Source: Lachnospiraceae bacterium (GTDB lineage: Bacteria > Bacillota > Clostridia > Lachnospirales > Lachnospiraceae). Taken from it: a stretch of 64,000 nucleotides of DNA. Both the position numbers and the translations under genes were made by a program. Location: contig JAIKVW010000030.1 of the NCBI GenBank assembly GCA_024685315.1, positions 1 through 64,000 of the forward strand, read 5' to 3'. Below, in pieces: positions 37,882-47,800 of this stretch (its first letter is position 1; each line of letters starts with the position of its first letter). The notes beneath the pieces were generated by a model that was not told the origin of the DNA, ran no database searches, and saw only the letters and a program-made list of their open reading frames with translations.

Positions 37882-39696
37882 ATGTTTGATATTAAAGAAG
37901 AGCTGAAGAAGCTTCCTGACCGCCCCGGCGTCTACCTTATGCACGGCGAACATGACGAGATCATTTACGTCGGAAAGGCAGTCATACTGAAGAACCGGGT
38001 GCGGCAGTACTTCCAGTCCTCCAGGAATCTTTCCCCGAAGATCAGGCAGATGGTGAAGCACGTGGCCCGTTTCGAGTATATTGTGACCGACACCGAAATG
38101 GAGGCCCTGGTCCTCGAGAACAACCTGATCAAGGAGCACCGCCCGAAATACAACACGATGCTCCGGGACGACAAGACCTATCCCTACATTAAAGTGACCG
38201 CGGGGGAGGAGTTCCCGAGGATACTTTTCGTGCGGAAGGTGAGCCGCGACAAGGCCCGCTATTTCGGCCCTTATACCAGCTCGACTTCGGTGCACGACAC
38301 GATAGACCTTGCCAGGGAACTTTTTAAGATACGTCCCTGCAGCCGCAGGATTACGGACGAACCCACAAAGCCCTGCCTGTATTATCATATGGGCCAGTGC
38401 GAGGCCCCCTGCGCGGGGTATGTGAGCGCGGAGAAATATTCGGAAAACGTGAAAGAAGCGCTTAGGTTCCTCGACGGCAAGACTGATCACATCGAGGCCA
38501 TGCTGACCGAAAAGATGAATGCGGCAGCAGCGGATCTGGATTTCGAGAATGCCGCAAGGTACAGAGACCTCCTGTCCAGCGTCAGGTTTATTTCCCAGAA
38601 GCAGAAGATCAGCGGCCAGGAGCCGGAAGACAAGGACGTCATAGCATTTGCAAGGCAGAATGACGAGGCGGTCATGCAGGTCTTCTTTATCCGCGACGGC
38701 AAGATGACGGGCCGGGAGCATTTCTATCTCACCGGCGTGAGCAGCGAAGAGGACAGCGAGGTAATAGGCGCTTTCATAAAGCAGTATTATGCCTCCGCGC
38801 CATTCGTCCCTGGGACCCTTATGGTGCAGAAAACCCCGGAGGACGCGGAGCTTATCCAGGAATGGCTTTCCGGCGTCAAGGGCCGCAAAGTCACTATCGC
38901 CGTGCCCGCGAGAGGGCAGAAAGAGAAACTGGTCGAGCTGGCCGCGGAGAATGCACGCATTGTGCTTGAGCGGGACAAGGAGAAGATCAAGCTTGAAGAG
39001 GCCAGGACCGCGGGAGCGGTCCGAGAACTAGCCGAGATGCTCGGGATCGCTTCGGGCATAAAGCGCATGGAGGCCTACGATATTTCAAATACCAGCGGGG
39101 TCGAATCGGTCGGGTCCATGATCGTCTTCGAGGACGGAAAGCCGAAGAGGAACGCCTACAGGAAATTCCGGATCAGGACCGTAAAGGGTCCCGACGATTA
39201 TCACAGCCTGCAGGAAGTGCTTACCAGAAGGCTTTCGCACGACCGTGACGACGAGAATTTCGGTGTATTTCCGGATGTCATCATGATGGACGGAGGAAAG
39301 GGCCAGGTAAATATTGCCCTCGAGGTAATGGAGGATCTCGGGCTTGAGATACCGGTCTGCGGAATGGTCAAGGACGATAACCACCGGACCCGCGGGCTGA
39401 TCTATGAAAACCAGGAACTCCCGATAGACACCCGGGATGAGCTTTTCAAGCTCATCACCAGGATGCAGGACGAAGCGCACAGGTTCGCGATAGAGTATCA
39501 CCGCAAGCTCCGGGGCAAAGCCCAGATCGACTCTGTGCTTGACGAGATCCCGGGCATAGGTCCGGCGAGACGAAAGGCGCTGGTACGCTATTTCAGGGAC
39601 ATCAGCGCAATAAGGTCAGCCAGCCCTGAAGAGCTCGCTGCGGCGGACGGGATGAACAGGTCTGCGGCCCGGGCGGTGTACGATTATTTCCATTGA
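37882..39696 (+). CDS. uvrC: Excinuclease ABC subunit C
   Basis: Makes the two incisions in nucleotide excision repair. The 604 residues show the N-terminal GIY-YIG nuclease ([18 protein letters not shown]), the central cysteine segment ([18 protein letters not shown]), the UVR motif ([19 protein letters not shown]), the RNase H-like endonuclease region ([28 protein letters not shown]) and a C-terminal helix-hairpin-helix ([16 protein letters not shown]). It starts 6 bases after ftsH. No uvrA or uvrB lies nearby. The stop codon overlaps the promoter of the hprK unit. Confidence 0.97.
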   Translation: MFDIKEELKKLPDRPGVYLMHGEHDEIIYVGKAVILKNRVRQYFQSSRNLSPKIRQMVKHVARFEYIVTDTEMEALVLENNLIKEHRPKYNTMLRDDKTYPYIKVTAGEEFPRILFVRKVSRDKARYFGPYTSSTSVHDTIDLARELFKIRPCSRRITDEPTKPCLYYHMGQCEAPCAGYVSAEKYSENVKEALRFLDGKTDHIEAMLTEKMNAAAADLDFENAARYRDLLSSVRFISQKQKISGQEPEDKDVIAFARQNDEAVMQVFFIRDGKMTGREHFYLTGVSSEEDSEVIGAFIKQYYASAPFVPGTLMVQKTPEDAELIQEWLSGVKGRKVTIAVPARGQKEKLVELAAENARIVLERDKEKIKLEEARTAGAVRELAEMLGIASGIKRMEAYDISNTSGVESVGSMIVFEDGKPKRNAYRKFRIRTVKGPDDYHSLQEVLTRRLSHDRDDENFGVFPDVIMMDGGKGQVNIALEVMEDLGLEIPVCGMVKDDNHRTRGLIYENQELPIDTRDELFKLITRMQDEAHRFAIEYHRKLRGKAQIDSVLDEIPGIGPARRKALVRYFRDISAIRSASPEELAAADGMNRSAARAVYDYFH

Positions 39697-39721
39697 AAAC
39701 AGATGTTTTAAATAGTATGAT
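39693..39721 (+). promoter_or_regulatory. Promoter for the hprK-murB-rapZ-whiA unit
   Basis: TTGAAA (39693-39698, overlapping the uvrC stop) and TATGAT (39716-39721) with a 17-base spacer, about 55 bases before the hprK ATG. Confidence 0.7.
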
Positions 39722-39775
39722 GGTCTTGAAAGTTTAGACCAGAAGAATCCCATAAATGCAGAACGGAGGCACCGG

Positions 39776-40738
39776 ATGTTCGACGTTTCCAGCGTAAATT
39801 ACACAGTAAGCTTAGATAAGATAATCGAGAAATTCCACTTAAGGAACCTTACCCCGGACATCGATGTTTCCGGAATAATGATCGAGACCGTGGATGTAAA
39901 CCGGCCTGCCCTGCAGTTCGCCGGGTACTTTGATGAATTCGACCCGAAGCGCATCCAGCTCTGCGGCAAGGTGGAATACAATTTCCTCGAGCTGCACGAG
40001 GACGACTTCATTCATGAAATGACCACCAGGCTCTTCAAGGAAAAGATCCCCTGCATCATTTTCTGCAGGGGCCTTGTGCCGAATGATCTCTTCATGGAGC
40101 TTTCGCGGAAATACTGTGTGCCGCTCCTTATGTCCCAGGACGGGACATCCTCGTTCATGGGCCAGCTTATCAGGTACCTGAAAATGGAGCTTGCCCCCAG
40201 GATCTCGATCCACGGGGTGCTGGTCGACGTGTTCGGTGAAGGTATCCTTATCATGGGCGAGAGCGGCATCGGCAAGAGCGAAGCCGCGCTGGAGCTTATT
40301 AAGCGCGGCCACAGGCTTGTCTCGGACGACGTGGTCGAGATCAAAAAGATAAATGAAGACGAGCTCCTGGGCTCGGCTCCGGAGATCACGAGGCACTTCA
40401 TTGAGCTCCGGGGGATCGGGATAATCGACGTCAGGACGCTGTACGGCGTACAGAGCGTTGAGGACACCCACGAGATCGACCTGGTCATCAAGCTCGAGGA
40501 GTGGAAGAGAGACCACGAATACGACAGGCTCGGGCTCGAGGACAGCTACGAGGAGATCCTCGGGATCCGGAAGGTCTGCAATTCGCTGCCGATAAGGCCG
40601 GGCAGGAACCTTGCGATCATCGTAGAGGCTGCCGCGATCAACTACAGGCAGAAAAAGATGGGTTACAATGCTGTGGACGAGCTTTACAGGCGCGTCACAG
40701 AGCGCAATAAAAAAGACAGACTTCAGAAAAAGTCGTAA
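39776..40738 (+). CDS. hprK: HPr kinase/phosphorylase
   Basis: Phosphorylates and dephosphorylates Ser46 of HPr and Crh, coupling the glycolytic state to carbon catabolite control. In 320 residues: an N-terminal domain, then Walker A GESGIGKS (161-168) in the C-terminal kinase domain, preceded by SIHGVLVDVFGEG and followed by HRLVSDDVVEIK and ELRGIGIIDVRTLYGV. It opens a unit with ROK kinase, murB, rapZ and whiA. A Crh-like substrate for it lies 3.8 kb downstream. SD: CGGAGGC. Confidence 0.96.
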   Translation: MFDVSSVNYTVSLDKIIEKFHLRNLTPDIDVSGIMIETVDVNRPALQFAGYFDEFDPKRIQLCGKVEYNFLELHEDDFIHEMTTRLFKEKIPCIIFCRGLVPNDLFMELSRKYCVPLLMSQDGTSSFMGQLIRYLKMELAPRISIHGVLVDVFGEGILIMGESGIGKSEAALELIKRGHRLVSDDVVEIKKINEDELLGSAPEITRHFIELRGIGIIDVRTLYGVQSVEDTHEIDLVIKLEEWKRDHEYDRLGLEDSYEEILGIRKVCNSLPIRPGRNLAIIVEAAAINYRQKKMGYNAVDELYRRVTERNKKDRLQKKS

Positions 40739-40764
40739 ACTGCGGCGCAAAGGAGGATACTTTC

Positions 40765-41712
40765 TTGGAAGAATACTGTATTGGAGTCGACATAGGCGGA
40801 ACAGATATCAAGTGTGGACTGTTCACACTGGAGGGAACCCTGCTGTCAAGGTGGGAGCTGCCTACTGATCTCAGCGACAGCGGAAGCCATATCATCAGCG
40901 ATACCGCAGCTTCGATAATGGAAAAGCTGAAGGGATTCCACCTCACGGAATCCGACATTAAGGGGGTCGGCATCGGAGTGCCGGGACCTGTGGTCGGAAA
41001 GGATATGGTCGAAGTAGCTGTAAACCTTGGGTGGAAGGAATACCGCGCTGCCCGCGAGATGGAGCAGATCACCGGATTCTGGACCAGCGTAGCTAACGAC
41101 GCCAATCTGGCAGCTCTGGGCGAGATGTGGGAAGGAAGCGCCGCAGGATGCCTTAACGCAGCTATGATAACCATCGGGACCGGAGTCGGCTGCGGCGTGG
41201 TAGTTAACGGAAAGATGGCAGATGGTTTCCACGGATGCGCAGGCGAGATCGGCCACATCAGGCTCCTTGCCCCGGAGGATATTATAGGCGTATGCGGCTG
41301 CGGAAGGACTGGCTGCCTTGAGCAGGCTGCCTCCGGCAACGGAATTGTTAAGCTTGTAAAGCGCGAGGTCATCGACAGGAAGAGGGAAAGCAGCCTCAGC
41401 GGCCTCGAAGCCTTCTCGAGCAGGGAGATATTTGACGCGGCAAAGGCAGGCGACCCGGTCGCTGCGGAGTGCTGCGAGAAGCTGATGGGATATATTGCAA
41501 GAGCCTGCTCGGTAATAGCATGCGTGCTTGACCCCGAGGTAATAATTATCGGCGGAGGCGTGTCCGGAGCCGGGGACTACCTTATTGACGGCATCAGGGA
41601 ACGTTTCAGGGAGATGGCTTTCCCTCCTCTGAAAGAGACTCCGATAAGGATCGCTGCTCTTGGCAATAAGGCCGGTATCTACGGCGCGGCCAAGATGGTG
41701 CGCGATATGTAG
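40765..41712 (+). CDS. ROK-family glucokinase
   Basis: Probably phosphorylates glucose at the 6 position. In 315 residues: phosphate-binding IGVDIGGTDIKCGLF at the N-terminus, GTGVGCGVVVNG, the zinc motif with His and three Cys (GHIR...CGCGRTGCLEQAASG), and EVIIIGGGVSGAG. Translation starts at TTG with an excellent SD (AAAGGAGGA, 8 bases). It follows hprK, a common arrangement in Lachnospiraceae, and precedes murB by 14 bases. Confidence 0.93.
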   Translation: MEEYCIGVDIGGTDIKCGLFTLEGTLLSRWELPTDLSDSGSHIISDTAASIMEKLKGFHLTESDIKGVGIGVPGPVVGKDMVEVAVNLGWKEYRAAREMEQITGFWTSVANDANLAALGEMWEGSAAGCLNAAMITIGTGVGCGVVVNGKMADGFHGCAGEIGHIRLLAPEDIIGVCGCGRTGCLEQAASGNGIVKLVKREVIDRKRESSLSGLEAFSSREIFDAAKAGDPVAAECCEKLMGYIARACSVIACVLDPEVIIIGGGVSGAGDYLIDGIRERFREMAFPPLKETPIRIAALGNKAGIYGAAKMVRDM

Positions 41713-41726
41713 GCGGAGGAGCCGGC

Positions 41727-42650
41727 ATGGATCCTTTATTTTATGCGGCCCTGGTCTCTGCCGCGGGAGAAGAAAATGTCTACGCGGACGAGCCGATGAG
41801 CCGCCATACGACCTTCAGGATAGGAGGGCCTGCAGATTATTTTGTAAACGTCTCTTCCGGCGAGGTCCTCAAAGCCGGGATGGCGGTCTGCAGGGAGTAC
41901 GGGGTACCTTTCATGACGATGGGCAACGGAAGCAATATGCTTGTCGGCGACAAAGGGTACCGCGGAGTTATTTTTGACGTATTCCGGATGATGTCCGGTG
42001 CCGACCTTCGCTGCGAAGGTGAAGAGCTTATAGTGACCGCTGAGTGCGGGATACTGCTTTCCGCCCTGGCAAAGGAAGTCAGCGGCATGGGATACACCGG
42101 ATTTGAGTTCGCCACAGGCATACCCGGTACGCTCGGCGGGGCAGCCGCTATGAACGCCGGAGCTTACGGCGGGGAGATCAGCGACTGCATACTCTGGGCC
42201 GAGGTGATGGACCGGGAGGGAAATGAGTTCCTCCTTGACAAAGAAACGCTTGAGCTTGGCTACAGGAAGAGCCGGATCCTTGCCGGACAGTACACCGCGC
42301 TCAGGGCATGCTTTTCCTTCAAAAAGGGGGATCCTGAGGCAATAAACAGCCGTGTGGCGGAGATTACTGCGGCAAGGCGTGAGAAGCAGCCTCTGGAATA
42401 TCCGAGCGCGGGGAGCACATTTAAACGCCCCGAGGGATATTTTGCAGGTAAGCTCATAGAGGACTGCGGACTTAAAGGCGAGAGCGTCGGCGGCGCGATG
42501 GTGTCTCCCAAGCACGGCGGATTCATAATAAATACCGGCGGCGCAAGCGCGAAGGACGTTCTGGATCTCATCAGGCTTGTGCAGGACAGGGTAAAAGAGA
42601 TGACCGGGGTGAGCCTTGAGCCGGAGGTGCGGCTCGTAGGTGAATTCTGA
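41727..42650 (+). CDS. murB: UDP-N-acetylenolpyruvoylglucosamine reductase
   Basis: FAD- and NADPH-dependent enzyme that makes UDP-MurNAc for peptidoglycan. In 307 residues: RHTTFRIGGPADYFV, GNGSNMLVGDKGYRGVI, the flavin-contact GIPGTLGGAAAMNAGAYGGE, the YPSAGSTFKRPEG segment with the active Ser, and LEPEVRLVGEF with the C-terminal Glu. These are the marks of type II (Gram-positive-like) MurB. SD: GGCGGAGGAG. The gene lies in the order ROK kinase-murB-rapZ-whiA. Confidence 0.97.
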   Translation: MDPLFYAALVSAAGEENVYADEPMSRHTTFRIGGPADYFVNVSSGEVLKAGMAVCREYGVPFMTMGNGSNMLVGDKGYRGVIFDVFRMMSGADLRCEGEELIVTAECGILLSALAKEVSGMGYTGFEFATGIPGTLGGAAAMNAGAYGGEISDCILWAEVMDREGNEFLLDKETLELGYRKSRILAGQYTALRACFSFKKGDPEAINSRVAEITAARREKQPLEYPSAGSTFKRPEGYFAGKLIEDCGLKGESVGGAMVSPKHGGFIINTGGASAKDVLDLIRLVQDRVKEMTGVSLEPEVRLVGEF

Positions 42651-42674
42651 GAGTAGTTGAAAGGACAGGGCAGT

Positions 42675-43544
42675 ATGAGTTTTGTTATCGTTACAGGGAT
42701 GTCGGGAGCGGGGAAGAGCACAGTGCTGAATCTCCTTGAAGACGACGGATATTTCTGCGTAGACAATCTCCCAGTGCCCTTCCTGGAGAAATTCGCGGAC
42801 ATGACCTGGCACGAGGAAAACAATATTTCCAAAGTGGCCATAGGGATCGATATCCGCAGCATGAAGAACCTCAGCATGCTTGACGGCGTGCTCCGGAACA
42901 TGCGCGAGGCTGGACACACCTACACTATTATTTTCCTCGACTGCAGCGACCAGGTCCTTATGAGGCGCTACAAGGAGACCCGGCGCAGCCATCCGCTGGC
43001 ATCGGGCGGAAGGCTTGGGGAAGCCCTTGTGAAGGAGAGGCAGAAGCTCGAATTCCTCCGTGAGCAGTCGGATTACATTATTGACACCACCAAGATGAAG
43101 ACCCGCGATCTCGCTGCCCAGGTAAGGAAGATCTTTGAGGGCGCGGGCGAGGAGAGATTCTTTATAAATATCGTTTCGTTCGGATATAAGTACGGGATAC
43201 CGGAGGACGCCGATATCGTGATGGACGTGAGGTTCCTGCCCAACCCGTTCTATGTTGACGAGCTGAAGCACCGGACCGGGAACGATCAGCAGGTGCGCGA
43301 CTACGTGCTTGAGAGCGACGACGCCAGAGAGTTCATGGCGAAGATGGAAGACCTTTGCGCTTTCCTTATCCCGCGCTACATCCAGGAGGGAAAGACCAGC
43401 CTGGTGATCGCGGTAGGGTGTACGGGAGGCAAGCACCGGTCCGTCGCAATAGCAAACGCTCTTTGTGAAGCGCTGAAGAGCCTGCACCGGAATATGGGCG
43501 TGGAGCACAGGGACATCGGAAGGGACACCAGGATACCGGAATGA
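42675..43544 (+). CDS. rapZ: RNase adapter RapZ / nucleotide-binding protein YvcJ
   Basis: A 289-residue P-loop protein. Walker A is GMSGAGKS (8-15); later GTGYPVGGxG-like CTGGKHRSVAIANAL and the DVRFLPNPFYVDEL segment are typical of YvcJ/RapZ. It likely binds ATP/GTP and modulates carbon or amino-sugar metabolism. I chose the ATG at 42675; an in-frame TTG six codons earlier is followed by the only SD-like sequence (AAGGACAGGG), which is correctly placed for the ATG. The stop overlaps the start of whiA by four bases (ATGA). Confidence 0.96.
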   Translation: MSFVIVTGMSGAGKSTVLNLLEDDGYFCVDNLPVPFLEKFADMTWHEENNISKVAIGIDIRSMKNLSMLDGVLRNMREAGHTYTIIFLDCSDQVLMRRYKETRRSHPLASGGRLGEALVKERQKLEFLREQSDYIIDTTKMKTRDLAAQVRKIFEGAGEERFFINIVSFGYKYGIPEDADIVMDVRFLPNPFYVDELKHRTGNDQQVRDYVLESDDAREFMAKMEDLCAFLIPRYIQEGKTSLVIAVGCTGGKHRSVAIANALCEALKSLHRNMGVEHRDIGRDTRIPE

Positions 43545-44518
43545 TCTCATTTTCAGGCAAAGTAAAAAAAGAGCTTTCCGGAAATGCAGACGGAGCCAGA
43601 CACTGTCTGATCGCTGAGACCGCAGGAATACTGTGTTTCGGGGCGAAAGCCGATGGGCGGGACTCTGAAGGGCCCGGCGCGGTCTTCCAGACCGAGAGCT
43701 CCCCGGCAGCCAGAAAGTGCTTTACTTTATTCAAAAAAACATTTAATATAGTAGCAGTTATCCGAACGGGACAAAGGGTAAACCGCTCCGCGGGAAAACT
43801 GATCACGGTCATGACAGAACAGGCAGACACAGGGAAGATGCTGGCCGCCTGCCGCCTTGAGAGAAAGGGAAGCTGCTTTGTTCCGGCAGCGAGAGCCGAT
43901 GACAGTATGATCCTGAGACGCGAGTGCTGCAGAAGGGCCTTTCTTCGGGGAGCGTTCCTGGCAGCGGGGTCCATGTCGGACCCGAACGGCAAGGGTTATC
44001 AGTTCGAGCTCGTCTCCCCGACAGAGGAGGCAGCAGAGGATGCGAGAGCAGTTATTGCCTCCTTCGGCATCAATGCCAGGATAAACGTTCGGAAGAAGTC
44101 TTTCGTGGTCTACGTGAAGGACGGGACCGATGTGGTGACACTTCTGGGGGCTATGGGTGCTTCCGGCGCGCTCATGGATATGGAGAATATCCGCATCGTT
44201 AAGGAAATGCGGAACAATGTTAACCGCGGCCTGAACTGCGATATGGCGAACATCAACAAGACTGTCGCAGCGGCGGCCAGACATACTGACGATATCAACT
44301 ACATAATGCAGCACGGGGAATTTGAATCACTTCCTGCACAGCTAAAAGAGACTGCCCGTCTCCGGCTTCTGAACCCGGAGGCAACGCTTTCGGATCTTGG
44401 AGAAATGCTGGAGCCTCCTGTCGGGAAGTCGGGTGTCAACCACAGACTCGATAAGATCTCGCGCATTGCCGAGGATCTGAGGAAAAAATCCGGGGAAATT
44501 ACTGAAGGATCAAGGTGA
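43541..44518 (+). CDS. whiA: DNA-binding protein WhiA
   Basis: A 325-residue protein with an N-terminal LAGLIDADG-like domain (SFSGKVKKELSG, RRAFLRGAFLAAGSMSDPNGKGYQFEL) and a C-terminal helix-turn-helix (LKETARLRLLNPEATLSDLGEMLEPPVGKSGVNHRLDKI). It binds DNA and affects cell division and chromosome segregation in Gram-positive bacteria. It is translationally coupled to rapZ by a 4-base overlap and is followed after 5 bases by an HPr-like gene, as in B. subtilis where crh follows whiA; the intervening yvcK gene is absent. Confidence 0.96.
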   Translation: MISFSGKVKKELSGNADGARHCLIAETAGILCFGAKADGRDSEGPGAVFQTESSPAARKCFTLFKKTFNIVAVIRTGQRVNRSAGKLITVMTEQADTGKMLAACRLERKGSCFVPAARADDSMILRRECCRRAFLRGAFLAAGSMSDPNGKGYQFELVSPTEEAAEDARAVIASFGINARINVRKKSFVVYVKDGTDVVTLLGAMGASGALMDMENIRIVKEMRNNVNRGLNCDMANINKTVAAAARHTDDINYIMQHGEFESLPAQLKETARLRLLNPEATLSDLGEMLEPPVGKSGVNHRLDKISRIAEDLRKKSGEITEGSR

Positions 44519-44523
44519 TATTT

Positions 44524-44787
44524 ATGGTAAATGAAAAGATAACTGTTACTAATGTTTCAGAGAGTTCTAATAATTCGGTCGCTGATCTCGTACAGCTTGC
44601 GATGAGGTACAGCAGCTCCATTTATTTATCAACCGGTGATAAGAAGATAAATGCCAAGAGCATCATGGGCATGCTGAGCATCAATCTTTTTAACGAACAG
44701 GAGATCGCTGTCAGCGCGGTCGGGCCGGACGAGAAGGAAGCTCTGGAGGCGATCCGGAGATTCCTTGCTCAGGATGACGTACAGTAA
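44524..44787 (+). CDS. Crh-like HPr-family protein lacking His15
   Basis: An 87-residue HPr-fold protein. Ser46 is exactly conserved in the regulatory helix (NAKSIMGMLS), but the PTS phosphorylation site is gone: the TxxHARPA region reads ESSNNSVA, with Ser in place of His15. It therefore should not carry sugar phosphotransfer but could be phosphorylated by HprK, as Crh is in Bacillus. The position just downstream of whiA, as crh in B. subtilis, agrees. Start: ATG at 44524 with AAGGTGA; a GTG three codons earlier is in frame. A catabolic corepressor role is inferred. Confidence 0.85.
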   Translation: MVNEKITVTNVSESSNNSVADLVQLAMRYSSSIYLSTGDKKINAKSIMGMLSINLFNEQEIAVSAVGPDEKEALEAIRRFLAQDDVQ

Positions 44788-44891
44788 CTTCACATCATAA
44801 TGGCGAACGGCCTGCCGTCCCGGGGAGAGGACTGCAGGTCGTAACTTTTTTTACCGCTGCTCGTTCATCGGCGGCGGTATCGGGGTAAAAT

Positions 44892-47800
44892 ATGGAATTC
44901 ACGCATCTCCACGTACATACTGAGTTCAGCCTTCTGGACGGATTCAACAGGATAAAAGACCTTGTGGCCCGGGTGAAAGAGCTTGGGATGGATTCCTGCG
45001 CTATCACGGACCACGGCGTAATGTACGGCGTAATAGATTTCTATAAGGAAGCCATCGCCCAGGGCATACACCCGGTGATCGGCTGCGAGATATATGTGGC
45101 TCCAGGGTCGCGCTTTGATAAATCCGGGAATCCCGGGAACAACAGGTACAACCACCTTGTGCTCCTGGCGGAGAACAACACCGGCTACCAGAACCTTATA
45201 AAGATAGTTTCAAAAGGGTTTACAGAGGGATTTTACTATAAACCCAGAGTGGATAAGGAAGTCCTGAGGGAGTATCACGAAGGCATAATCGCACTTTCTG
45301 CATGCCTCGCGGGCGAGATCCCTGAGGCGCTCCGCACCGGCAGGTATCAGACTGCCCTTGCCTCTGCGCGGGAGTTCCTGGATATTTTCGGCAAGGATCA
45401 TTTTTATCTGGAGCTGCAGGATCACGGAATAGAAGAGCAGAAGATAGTGAACGAAGGCCTGCTGAAGCTTTCTGAGGAGACCGGGATCGAGCTTGTCGCA
45501 ACGAACGACGCTCATTACACCTACCCGGAGGACGCCAAGGCGCACGACATCCTGCTCTGCATCCAGACAAATAAGAAGGTCACCGACACTGACCGTATGC
45601 GCTACGAGGGCGGTCAGTATTATATAAAGTCGCCCGAAGAGATGGCGGAGCTTTTCCCTTACGCGCTTGATGCGCTCGAGAACACTCATAAGATCGCGAT
45701 GCGCTGCAACGTGGAGATAAAGTTCGGCGAGTATAAGCTTCCGCATTTTGACGTGCCGGCAGGCTACGATTCCTGGACCTATCTCAATAAGCTCGTCCAG
45801 GACGGAAAGAACGAGCGCTACCCGGAAGGCGGCGCGGAGGTCGACGCAAGAGTAGATTTCGAGCTTTCGACCATTAAGCAGATGGGCTTCGTGGATTATT
45901 TCCTGATAGTCTGGGATTTCATCCGCTACGCGAGGTCCCAGGGGATCATGGTCGGCCCCGGAAGAGGTTCGGCTGCGGGATCGATAGTTTCCTACTGCCT
46001 GGGCATCTCCATGCTCGATCCGCTGAAATACAACCTCCTTTTCGAGAGGTTCCTGAATCCTCACCGCGTTACCATGCCTGATATTGACGTGGACTTTAAC
46101 GACGACCGCAGGCAGGACGTCATCGATTACGTTACCGAGAAGTACGGCCGCGACCATGTGGTCCAGATCGTCACTTTCGGTACAATGCTCGCAAGGGGCG
46201 TTATCAGGGACGTAGGGCGCGCGCTCGACCTTCCGTACTCGGTCTGCGACAACATCGCGAAGATGATCCCCTCGGTCCTCAACATCACCATAGACCAGGC
46301 GATGAAGAGCAATCCCGAGCTTGCGAAAAAATACGAAGAGGATCCTTCGGTAAAGCGTCTTATAGACCTGAGCCGCAAGCTTGAAGGGCTTTCAAGGCAT
46401 GTCTCCGTACATGCTTCCGGCGTGGTGATCAGCCCGAAGCCCGTAATGGACTACGTGCCGCTCTCAAGGGGCACAGACGAGACCATTACCACCCAGTTTA
46501 CAATGACCACGCTTGAGGAGCTCGGCCTTCTCAAGATGGACTTCCTGGGGATCCGCACGCTCACCGTCATCAAGAACGCGGTGAATCTTGCGAACCGCCG
46601 CCCCGGAACTGACATTGATATAGAGAAGATCGATTTCGCGGATCCCGAGGTTTACAGGATGATCGCGAAGGGCGACACCGACGGAGTATTCCAGCTGGTG
46701 AGCCCCGGGATGAGGTCCTTCATGAAGGAACTTAAGCCTGATCATTTTGAGGAAATAATCGCGGGAATCTCGCTTTACAGGCCGGGGCCTATGGATTTCA
46801 TACCCAGGTACGTGAAGGGCAAATTTGAACCCGAATCTATCACCTACGAGTGCCCTGAGCTGGTGGAGATCCTCGAGCCTACCTACGGCTGCATAATTTA
46901 CCAGGAGCAGGTCATGCAGATCTGCATGAAGCTTGCAGGATATGACCTCGGCCGGAGCGACCTCGTGCGAAGGGCCATGGCGAAAAAGAAGGCCTCCGTG
47001 ATGCAGAAGGAGAGGCAGTATTTTGTCTACGGGAACGAGGAAATGGGAGTCCCCGGCTGCATCGCGAACGGGATAGACGAAAAGGTCGCGAACCATATAT
47101 TTGACGAGATGGTAAGCTTCGCGGCATACGCGTTCAATAAATCGCACGCTGCTGCCTATGCGGTCGTATGCTACGAGACCGCCTGGCTTAAATGCCATTA
47201 CCCGATCGAGTTCATGGCAGCCACAATGACCTCGGTCATCGACAACTCCAGCAAGGTCACGGAGTTCATCCAGGCCTGCCGGAGGATGGGGATTGAGATC
47301 ACCGCGCCGGATATCAACGAAGGTATCTCCGGATTCAACGTGAGCGGAGGCAGGATCATTTACGGGCTTTCCGCGGTTAAAGGGATCGGCGTGTCGGTTG
47401 CGGACGCCATTGTGCGCGAGAGGGAGAAGAACGGCCTCTTCACCAGCCTGCGCGATTTCATAAGCCGCATGAACGGAAACGAGATCAACCGGCGCACGGT
47501 GGAGAACTTTATTAAGGCCGGGGCGTTCGACAGGCTTGGGCACACCCGCCGGCAGGAGATGCTGGTCTACAGCCTCATTATGGACGATGTGGCCTGCGAG
47601 AAGAAAAAGAGCATCGACGGACAGATGTCGCTCTTTGATTTCATGGACGACTCTGAGAAGAAAGCCTTCGAGGTAAAATATCCCGAGGTCGGAGAATTTG
47701 ACAGGCCTACGCTCCTCATGTTCGAGAAGGAAGTCCTGGGCGTGTACGTCAGCGGACATCCGCTTGACGAGATCGCGGAGGAGCTTCATATGAACGCCAC

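Noticed and set aside
41736..43550. 604-codon open frame on the minus strand across murB and rapZ
   Set aside because: It lies opposite two certain genes, and its product has no recognisable domains; antisense frames of this length arise from the codon bias of GC-rich genes.
46464..47789. 441-codon open frame antisense to dnaE
   Set aside because: Same explanation: it mirrors dnaE codons, has no start context and no family.
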